DNA of 44,707 nucleotides from contig JAFIES010000006.1 of the NCBI GenBank assembly GCA_020832415.1, positions 1 to 44,707 on the forward strand, read 5' to 3'. This stretch comes from Balneolaceae bacterium. Its GTDB lineage: Bacteria; Bacteroidota; Rhodothermia; Balneolales; Balneolaceae. The notes below the pieces were generated by a model. The model saw only the letters and a list, made by a program, of their open reading frames with translations. It did not search any database and was not told the DNA's origin. The position numbers and the translations under genes are program-made. Of the stretch, positions 25,796 through 32,300 are shown piece by piece (positions within the stretch are counted from its first letter, which is position 1; the number at the start of each line of letters is the position of its first letter).

Positions 25796-26367
25796 ACGCC
25801 ATAGCTTAGTTCACGATTCAGCCAGGCTCTTGCCATACTCCAGTCACGGCTTACGGTTGGGGTGGAGATATCGAGAGCTTTTGCTGTTTCTTCAATCGTT
25901 AAGCCTCCAAAAAACCGACACTCAACAACCTTAACCTGGCGCTCATCAATTTTTTCAAGCTTCTTTAACAGATGGTGGATTGTAACAATATCATGAAGGT
26001 TAACTTTTGATGCCTGAATCGGTTCGTCCAGAGTTACTTTTTGTAAATCTCCGCCACGTTTTTGAGCTTTTTGTTGTACTGCAAAATCCACAAGAATATT
26101 TCTCATTACGGTTGAGGCAATTCCATAGAAATGATAGCGGTTCTGCCAATCAATCCTGTCAAACTCAACCAATTTTAGATAAGCCTCATGAACCAGGTCG
26201 GTTGTATTCATGGGATGACCGGCCTTTTCATTTTTCAAGCGGCCATGTGCCATTTTCTGCATTTCATGGTAAACAAGGGGCATAAGCTCTCCCATGGCAT
26301 CACCATCACCAGATGCATGTTTTTTTAGAAGTGTTGTGATTTTATCACCTCGCATAATCCCTCTCAA
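25792..26367 (-). CDS. ECF-type RNA polymerase sigma factor
   Basis: A 191-residue sigma factor of the TIGR02999 group. Region 2 includes PLVYHEMQKMAHGRLKNE, TDLVHEAYLKL and the YHFYGIASTVMRNILVDFA block. Region 4 includes KVVECRFFGGLTIEETAKALDISTPTVSRDWSMARAWL. There is no anti-sigma gene; instead the downstream gene, overlapping by 4 bases, encodes a Ser/Thr kinase. A second ATG 4 codons in (MRGDK) is an equally possible start. Such kinase-linked ECF factors are thought to be activated by phosphorylation. Confidence 0.93.
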   Translation of the reverse strand: MRGIMRGDKITTLLKKHASGDGDAMGELMPLVYHEMQKMAHGRLKNEKAGHPMNTTDLVHEAYLKLVEFDRIDWQNRYHFYGIASTVMRNILVDFAVQQKAQKRGGDLQKVTLDEPIQASKVNLHDIVTIHHLLKKLEKIDERQVKVVECRFFGGLTIEETAKALDISTPTVSRDWSMARAWLNRELSYGV

Positions 26368-26582
26368 CCTACTCCAGCTTACGGAAAGCCCAAAAAATGA
26401 AATAACTATGATAATCTAGAGCGGTTTTTTCGGCTTTACTATAATGAGGGAAGTAACTCACCTTCCCTGGAACATCTAATAATTCAACATAACATACAGA
26501 TATCAATCTGTCAAAATAATTACACGGAAGGAACCGGTGATTTGCAAGGTCATCAAACAACTGAAAATCAAAATGAGGAATT

Positions 26583-26858
26583 ATGCCTAAATATGTAATT
26601 GAAAGAGAAGTGCCGGGAGTTGACAAATTAAATGACAGAGACCGGCAGGCAGCCGCGTTGCAATCAATCAGGGCGCTGAAAGAAATTGGTACCGATATCC
26701 AATGGGTTCACTCATATATCAGTGAAAACAGAACACACTGTGTTTACCTGGCCGAAAATGAAGACCTGATCCATGAACATGCTGAAAAAAGTAAATTTCC
26801 GGTCAACAAAATATTTGAGGTGGCCTACATTCTTGAACCGGTTTCAGGTGAAGGATAA
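26583..26858 (+). CDS. DUF4242 domain protein
   Basis: A 91-residue protein, MPKYVIEREVPGVDKL..., with WVHSYISENRTHCVYLAENEDLIHEHAEKSKFPVNKIFEV. This is the pattern of DUF4242, small ferredoxin-like alpha/beta proteins sometimes annotated as nickel-binding. A good GAGGAATT site lies before the ATG. It is divergent from the sigma factor and 37 bp upstream of the TPR lipoprotein, likely in one transcript. The molecular function is not known. Confidence 0.8.
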   Translation: MPKYVIEREVPGVDKLNDRDRQAAALQSIRALKEIGTDIQWVHSYISENRTHCVYLAENEDLIHEHAEKSKFPVNKIFEVAYILEPVSGEG

Positions 26859-26895
26859 AAGAACTGATAACTATAAATTTTAAACTTTAATCATT

Positions 26896-28455
26896 ATGAA
26901 CAAGGGTAAAATAGTTCAATCATTTTTCAATATTACAATGCTGTTATTATTTGCAGGGTTGATCACTCAATGTGATCGACACAATACAGCCCATGAGCCG
27001 GATCATGAACATGGCGTTGTGGAATTAACCATATCATGTAACGAAGAGGCACAGGCTGAGTTTGCAACAGGCCTTGGGCATCTTCATCATATGATGTACT
27101 CACAAGCACAACCTCGTTTTGAAGCAGCAGCAGAGTCCGATCCGAATTGTGCCATGGCCCACTGGGGGATTGCCATGACCAGCTTCCAACCGCTATGGGC
27201 CCCAACCAGCGATTCGGATATGGAGCGCGGAAAAGCTGCCCTGCAACAGGCACGTGCCATCGGTACGGATGTTCAGTTCGAATCAGACCTGATCTCAACA
27301 GCTGAAGCCTTTTTTACCGATCCTGACCCACCGGCTGCCGATCGTCCATCCGACCATCAGGCAAGGCTCTACTCCTGGCTGAATTCTCTCACCGAACAGA
27401 GAGAGAGTTATCCTGAGGATGTGGAGGTTGCCGCATTTTACGCCCTGGCCGAAATATCGTACGCCATGACACACTTTTCACCCCACCAGGAGCGTGAATT
27501 TGACCGTGAACTCAGAGCAGGGGCGCTTATGGAAGAGTTTCTCGATGAGTACCCTGAACATCCCGGCCTGTTTCACTACCTGATCCATGCGTACGACAGC
27601 TCAGAACTGGCCCACAAGGCTGAAGAGGTAGCCCGGGAATACGATCAGCTTGCACCCGATACACCCCACGCCCTGCACATGCCGAGCCACATTTTTGTAC
27701 GCCTCGGTTATTGGGAAGATACGGCAGACTGGAATGAGCGCTCAGCAGAAGCGGCTCTGCAAAATCCATTTAATGGTATGGCATCTCTCCATTATCCGCA
27801 TGCGCTCGATTATATGATGTATGCCTACCTGCAGCGCGAAGAGTATGAAAAAGCAAGTGAAACTTTGGAGCGGGTTCGTGCAATTGAAGCAGGCCAGCCC
27901 CATTTTGCCACCGCCTATGGTATTGCTGCCCCGCAGGCTCGATATTACCTGGAACAGCAGATGTGGGAGGAAGCTGCAGAGCTTGAGCCTTATCATCCCG
28001 CAGCCATTGACTGGGATCTCTATCCCGGAGCAACTGCCCTGTTTTACTACGCCAGGGGTTTGGGTGCTGCCCGTACAGGAAACCTGGAACAGGCTGAGTA
28101 TGAGCGTGAGCGAATTGAACAGGCTGTTGAAACGATGAGAGAAGATGGCAATGTGTACTGGGCCTACATGACAGAAGCCCTCGCAAAAGCGATAAACGGT
28201 TTGATTCTCTACGAGCAGGGTGAAGCCGAAGAAGCACTTGCACTTTTGAGTGAAGCAGCGGATTTGGAAGAATCGATGGATAAACACCCGATTACACCCG
28301 GTGAAGTTTTTCCGGTTCGGGAACTCCATGCTGAAATACTCTATAAGGAAGGCAGGGTCGAAGAGGCCCGGGCAGCTTATGAAAAATCCCTTGAGCGAAC
28401 TCCGAATCGCCGGAATGCGCTGAAAGGTGTTGAGGAAGTTCTTGCCCGGTTATAG
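26896..28455 (+). CDS. TPR-repeat lipoprotein
   Basis: A 519-residue protein with a lipoprotein signal (lipobox LITQC, Cys26) and about eight TPR-like helix pairs. Examples are GLGHLHHMMYSQAQPRFEAAAESDPNCAMAHWGIAMT near the N-terminus, YLQREEYEKASETLERVRA, and a C-terminal ILYKEGRVEEARAAYEKSL. The HH and MAHWG motifs recall a family of periplasmic TPR proteins common in Bacteroidota and Acidobacteriota. No catalytic domain is visible. It follows the DUF4242 gene and ends at a terminator. Confidence 0.8.
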   Translation: MNKGKIVQSFFNITMLLLFAGLITQCDRHNTAHEPDHEHGVVELTISCNEEAQAEFATGLGHLHHMMYSQAQPRFEAAAESDPNCAMAHWGIAMTSFQPLWAPTSDSDMERGKAALQQARAIGTDVQFESDLISTAEAFFTDPDPPAADRPSDHQARLYSWLNSLTEQRESYPEDVEVAAFYALAEISYAMTHFSPHQEREFDRELRAGALMEEFLDEYPEHPGLFHYLIHAYDSSELAHKAEEVAREYDQLAPDTPHALHMPSHIFVRLGYWEDTADWNERSAEAALQNPFNGMASLHYPHALDYMMYAYLQREEYEKASETLERVRAIEAGQPHFATAYGIAAPQARYYLEQQMWEEAAELEPYHPAAIDWDLYPGATALFYYARGLGAARTGNLEQAEYERERIEQAVETMREDGNVYWAYMTEALAKAINGLILYEQGEAEEALALLSEAADLEESMDKHPITPGEVFPVRELHAEILYKEGRVEEARAAYEKSLERTPNRRNALKGVEEVLARL

Positions 28456-28500
28456 GTTAGCGTGAATTCGATATAAATTCTTTGAATTTGGCAGGCCTGA

Positions 28501-28537
28501 CCCCATCCACTTGAGGCGGATGGGGAAGGCTTTTTTT
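28501..28537 (+). terminator. Terminator after the TPR lipoprotein gene
   Basis: CCCCATCC (28501-28508) and GGATGGGG (28518-28525) form an 8-bp stem with a 9-nt loop, followed after AAGGC by seven T residues. Confidence 0.85.
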
Positions 28538-28550
28538 CTAAATCCTTAAT

Positions 28551-28729
28551 TCGAACTCACATTAGATTATTGAACTAATAACCTGAGTTCGATTCTAAAA
28601 TGTTGGTTATTGCGTTTCATTGCGTGTTCAGAAAATGAGCGCTTCGCGTTCAAAAAATGAGCCCTCCTTGGAAAGGAGGGGACTTTCAGAGCCTCAATCG
28701 ACATATTATTAATCGAACCCAGGTTAATA
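28551..28729. repeat. Dispersed intergenic repeat, copy B (inverted relative to copy A)
   Basis: The element runs between TAATAACCTGAGTTCGATT (28576-28594) and AATCGAACCCAGGTTAATA (28711-28729), inverted copies of the same terminus. An extra solo terminus, TTCGAACTCACATTAG, sits at 28550-28565. On the minus strand the interior reads GTCGATTGAGG...CCTTTCCAAGGAGGGCTC then ATTTTTTGAACGCG, the same order as copy A at 8565-8610. No coding capacity is present. Confidence 0.6.
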
Positions 28730-28775
28730 CTGATTGATGTGTGCGTTCAGGGTTTATTTATCCTAAATCACAGAT

Positions 28776-29645
28776 ATGCTCAATGTATATGACTTTATGA
28801 AAAACCTTCCGGCCAGTAAACGGCTGGTGGTTAATGATCTGCTCTTTGCCGAATACAAGTGTCCGCTGAGCGAAACCCGCTACGATATGTGGACACATCA
28901 CAATTATTTTGTGTATGTGATTAAAGGAAAAAAGAAATGGTCTTCAAGGGATGGTGAAGTTCTCGCCAGAGAGGGTGATTGTATTTTTGTAAAAAAAGGA
29001 GCTCACTCCATCTACCAGTATTTTGATGATGAGTTTTGCTCACTTTTTATGTTTGTGCCGGATGAATTTATCAGGGATACTCTGCTGGAAAATCGGGTCG
29101 CACTCAGTTCTGACAATCATGACGGGAGCTTGCCGCCAATCATTCGCGTTCAGACGAATGAAATGCTGAAAGCCTATTTTCTTTCATTTCTCTCCTACAT
29201 TACAAATGCAGACAATTCAAATAATAAACTGGCTGAAATGAAATTCAGGGAGCTGATCCTGGTAATTGCTTCCGGATCTGGTAACAGTAAAGTTGCTCAC
29301 TATTTTAGCGGTCTATGCAAACGCACCCGCCCGTCACTTCAGTCGGTGATGGAATCCAATTTCAACTACCCGATGAGCCTGGAAGAGTATGCCCGGCTAA
29401 GCGGGCGCAGTTTATCCGCCTTCAAAAGAGAATTCAGAAAGGTTTACAACACCACACCGGGCCGCTGGCTCACTCAAAAGCGGCTGGATTTTGGAAGGTA
29501 TTTGCTCGATCAAACCGGTAAATCGGTCACCGAAGTGGTTCTCGACTGCGGATTCAAGAATTTATCTCACTTCAGCCGGGCATATAAAGAAAAGTTCGGA
29601 GAAGCACCGCTTCGGCATAAAAAAACGTCTGAGCAAAAAGTTTGA
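28776..29645 (+). CDS. AraC-family transcriptional regulator (ExsA-like N-terminal domain)
   Basis: A 289-residue regulator. The N-terminal cupin-type sensing domain (1-170) includes HHNYFVYVIKGKKKWSSRDG, VLAREGDCIFVKKGAHSIY and CSLFMFVPDEFIRD, as in the ExsA-like family. The C-terminal double helix-turn-helix (about 190-285) has LEEYARLSGRSLSAFKREFR, TTPGRWLTQKRL and VTEVVLDCGFKNLSHFSRAYKEKFGEAP. Ligand and targets are unknown. Nearby candidates are the small DUF4242-like protein and the methyltransferases downstream. Confidence 0.9.
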   Translation: MLNVYDFMKNLPASKRLVVNDLLFAEYKCPLSETRYDMWTHHNYFVYVIKGKKKWSSRDGEVLAREGDCIFVKKGAHSIYQYFDDEFCSLFMFVPDEFIRDTLLENRVALSSDNHDGSLPPIIRVQTNEMLKAYFLSFLSYITNADNSNNKLAEMKFRELILVIASGSGNSKVAHYFSGLCKRTRPSLQSVMESNFNYPMSLEEYARLSGRSLSAFKREFRKVYNTTPGRWLTQKRLDFGRYLLDQTGKSVTEVVLDCGFKNLSHFSRAYKEKFGEAPLRHKKTSEQKV

Positions 29646-29690
29646 ACGGCTAAGCAAAGCACGGTTCATCTGCATGGTTTAGTTTGCTGT

Positions 29691-29931
29691 TGAACCTTCA
29701 AGCGTTGCCGGGTGTTTTTTCCCGGGATCCTTGAAGCGTTCATCGAACAAAACCGCGACGCTGTCAGATCGCTACAATCTAACTCTCAAGCGTTCATGGG
29801 TGCTTTTCCCGGGATCCTGTCAGAGTTCATTGAATAAAAATGCGATTCTAAGACCTAAAAAAAGATCCGCAATATCTGATTGAGGCATTGCGGATCTGCT
29901 TAACGCTCTGGACCTGACAACTCGCTTGAAT
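29691..29931. repeat. Structured intergenic repeat, copy 1
   Basis: This unit starts TGAACCTTCAAGCG and contains two CCCGGGATCC blocks (after runs of T), two CTGTCAGA motifs (29761 and 29817) and a 35-nt hairpin (29863-29897: arms AGATCCGCAATATCT and AGGCATTGCGGATCT). It ends AACGCTCTGGACCTGACA. A second copy follows the next gene. There is no ORF, and the hairpin lacks a T tract, so it is not a simple terminator. Confidence 0.7.
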
Positions 29932-29950
29932 AAAACCAAAGGTGACCCAT

Positions 29951-30217
29951 ATGTACATAGCCATAGAACACGATATCCATGACCCTGAAAAATTCCAGAA
30001 ATGTGCCGAAGATGTATTTCCGTTGCCGGATGACCTTCATGTGCACCAGTTTTATCCCTCAACCGACATGAGCAAGGCGGTGTGTCTTTATGAAGCTCCC
30101 TCCATTGAGAGGCTGAGTGATTATCTCGAAAGCAAACTAAGTGAGGCGAGCACACAGCACTACTTCCCGGTGTTGAGCGAACACGCCATCGGCCTGCCCG
30201 AAAGGGTTACTGCCTGA
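29951..30217 (+). CDS. Small DUF4242-like alpha/beta protein
   Basis: An 88-residue protein beginning MYIAIEHDIHDPEKFQKCAE. The motifs LHVHQFYPSTDMSKAVCLYEAPSIERLSDYLE resemble a family of small ferredoxin-fold proteins related to DUF4242, of unknown function. ATG at 29951 is chosen because AAGGTGA lies at ideal distance; an in-frame GTG at 29942 falls inside that site. The gene is bracketed by two copies of a structured repeat, as if gene and repeat were one module. Confidence 0.65.
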   Translation: MYIAIEHDIHDPEKFQKCAEDVFPLPDDLHVHQFYPSTDMSKAVCLYEAPSIERLSDYLESKLSEASTQHYFPVLSEHAIGLPERVTA

Positions 30218-30232
30218 ACCCGAAACCATAGA

Positions 30233-30411
30233 TGAACCTTCAAGCGCTGCCGGCTGCTTTACCTCGGGCCCCTTGAGGTGTTCATCACTCAAGCCCGTAA
30301 CACTGTCAGAAACCGCCATCCGGTGGAACGCTAAACAAAGAGAAAGATCCGCAATGTCTGATTGAGACATTGCGGATCTGTTCAACGCTCTGGATCTGAC
30401 AGCTCACTTCA
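30233..30411. repeat. Structured intergenic repeat, copy 2
   Basis: Begins TGAACCTTCAAGCGCTGCCGG, then CTGTCAGA (30303-30310). A perfect 15-bp-arm hairpin follows (30345-30379: AGATCCGCAATGTCT with AGACATTGCGGATCT, 5-nt loop), then AACGCTCTGG and TCTGACAG (30395-30402), which is the inverse of CTGTCAGA. Differences from copy 1 in the hairpin are mostly pair-preserving, suggesting that the structure is maintained. Confidence 0.7.
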
Positions 30412-30431
30412 GTTTAAAAAAGTGAACAAAA

Positions 30432-31232
30432 ATGAACGACTTCAAAATAATTACAGACAATCAGAAAAAAGTGTGGTCCTCAGGCGATTTTAACCAGATT
30501 GCCAGGCTGAACTGGGAGATGTCGGAAAGGCTGGTAAGTGAGGTGGACCCGAAGCCCCGGCAGCGCGTGCTGGACGTGGCGTGTGGAAGCGGCACCGCGG
30601 CACTTGTAGCTGAACGCCGTTTTTGCGAGGTAACCGGCCTTGATTATGTCCCCTCACTGATTGACCGCGCCCGTCTGAGGGCTGAAGCAAATGGCCAGAA
30701 AATTGAATTTATTGTGGGTGATGCACAGAAGATGCCATTTCCTGACGGCTATTTTGACTGTATTCTCTCAGTGTATGGCGTACAATTTGCCCCCGACCAG
30801 GAGAAGGCTGCGGCTGAACTGGTAAGGGTTTGCAAGCCCGGGGGGATCATCGGGCTTGCCGGCCCGGCACCTGAAGGCTGGAGCAAAGACTTTTTTGCAG
30901 CCCACGCCAACTATAACCCGCCACCACCCGGTATACATTCGCCGCTCAGATGGGGAACTGAACAGGGGTTGAAGGAGCTCTTCGGTGATAGTGCCACATC
31001 CATCGTTACCAAAAAGCGAACGGCACAGCAGTACTACCGGTCCATCGATCATGCAGTGGAGATCTTCAGCACCTGGTTTGGGCCTACGTTAACAACCCTT
31101 GAAAAGATAGAGGGCGATCAAAAAGTAAACCTGCTCAATGATTTAAGAGAAGTCTTTGAACGATACAACACCGCTACTGACGGAACCGCAATTGCAGAGA
31201 ATATCTATCTGCAAATAATTATTCAGGTTTGA
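30432..31232 (+). CDS. Class I SAM-dependent methyltransferase (UbiE-like)
   Basis: A 266-residue protein with the Rossmann-fold SAM site: VLDVACGSGTAAL near residue 40 (motif I), GLDYVPSLIDRAR, then VGDAQKMPFPDGYFDCILSVYGVQFAPD and ELVRVCKPGGIIGL (post II). The C-terminal 110 residues would form the substrate cap. The substrate is not determinable. The ATG comes 20 bp after the structured repeat copy 2, with a weak ribosome-binding site. Confidence 0.85.
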   Translation: MNDFKIITDNQKKVWSSGDFNQIARLNWEMSERLVSEVDPKPRQRVLDVACGSGTAALVAERRFCEVTGLDYVPSLIDRARLRAEANGQKIEFIVGDAQKMPFPDGYFDCILSVYGVQFAPDQEKAAAELVRVCKPGGIIGLAGPAPEGWSKDFFAAHANYNPPPPGIHSPLRWGTEQGLKELFGDSATSIVTKKRTAQQYYRSIDHAVEIFSTWFGPTLTTLEKIEGDQKVNLLNDLREVFERYNTATDGTAIAENIYLQIIIQV

Positions 31233-31337
31233 ATGATTCTAAGCCTGGATCTCCTATTTGATAAATTATCTGATTTATTTCGGCTATAAATAGTAAAGAA
31301 GGCAACACACTATTAAATTCATTTTTAAAATTGTACA

Positions 31338-31988
31338 ATGACAGACCTCAAATTCATCGCTCAACAACTGCGAAAACCATCCGGTGAATTTGCCAGCACT
31401 ATTGCCGAAAAGATGGCAGAAGCCAACCACCCGCTTTATGACCTGGTGAATCATTCAATGACATTCAGGGACCACGATTCCATTCTGGAAATAGGCTTTG
31501 GAAGTGGAAGTCACTTTTCTGCGCTGCTGGCTAAAGCTAATGGCCTGAATATTACCGGTATCGATTACTCATCGGAGATGACAGAACTGGCAAAAAGCAT
31601 CAATAAAAATAACGTTGAGGCAGGCCGCCTAAAACTGCACACGGGCAACAGCAGTCAACTGCCTTTTGATGACAGCTCATTCCATACCGTGTTCTGCAAC
31701 ATGGTGATCTATTTCTGGGATGATCCGGCTGATCACCTGAAAGAGATTCAGCGCGTACTTAAGCCCGGCGGAATATTCTATACCGGTATGAGAACCCTGG
31801 ATAGCATGCTGCAATTTCCTTTCACAAAGTTCGGGTTCAACCTTTACAGTATTGATGAGTGGAAATCCGTCCTGCAATCTCATGGGTTTATGATAGTAGG
31901 AGAGCTCAGGCAAAGAGATCCTGTTTTTGATGATGACGGAGACCAGATTCAGCTTGAGTCGGTCTGTCTTGCGGCTTTATGCCGATAA
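31338..31988 (+). CDS. Class I SAM-dependent methyltransferase
   Basis: A 216-residue protein with ILEIGFGSGSHFSALL (motif I, near residue 52), GIDYSSEMTELAKS, QLPFDDSSFHTVFCNMVIYFWDD and IQRVLKPGGIFYTGM. It is clearly distinct from the preceding methyltransferase, so not a recent duplicate. It lies 105 bp after it and probably belongs to the same region of small-molecule methylation. The substrate is unknown. Confidence 0.85.
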   Translation: MTDLKFIAQQLRKPSGEFASTIAEKMAEANHPLYDLVNHSMTFRDHDSILEIGFGSGSHFSALLAKANGLNITGIDYSSEMTELAKSINKNNVEAGRLKLHTGNSSQLPFDDSSFHTVFCNMVIYFWDDPADHLKEIQRVLKPGGIFYTGMRTLDSMLQFPFTKFGFNLYSIDEWKSVLQSHGFMIVGELRQRDPVFDDDGDQIQLESVCLAALCR

Positions 31989-32300
31989 GATAATCGAAGG
32001 GTTGAATGATACAACTCAGTCTGATTTCAACTATTCAATTTGTTGTGTGTACACAATACTTCTAAAATAAAAACTACCTCATCCCGGATGTTTTCATTTT
32101 GCCTATTCATTCAAAAAATAATTACAAATCATTTTTTTACTTACTGATAGCATTCGGTTTCTGCAAACTTCTATTATTTATTATTATATAGTATATAATT
32201 CTGATATATCTACGTTGAGCGTTCATGTTTTCAAAAGCAACTAAATAGATTTCTCAAATCAAGTGAATTCATCAATTATTAAATAAAAGAGGAAAGAAAT
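31989..32300. other. Intergenic region before ppc
   Basis: This is 312 bp of AT-rich sequence without an ORF or clear repeat. A TATAAT at 32194-32199 inside alternating T/A tracts could be a -10 element for ppc, but no matching -35 is visible. A strong AGAGGAAAG ribosome-binding site ends the region at 32289-32297. Confidence 0.4.

Noticed and set aside
28583-28594. T-loop-like GAGTTCGATT sequences suggesting tRNA remnants.
   Set aside because: No acceptor, D or anticodon arms can be drawn around them; they are the ends of the dispersed repeat family.
29691-30411. Possible integron attC sites: GTTGAAC at 29690 and GCTTAAC/GTTCAAC near 29898 and 30380 resemble core sites.
   Set aside because: The cores are in the wrong order for attC (GTTRRRY before RYYYAAC), the ends are not complementary in the required way, and no integrase or cassette series is seen.
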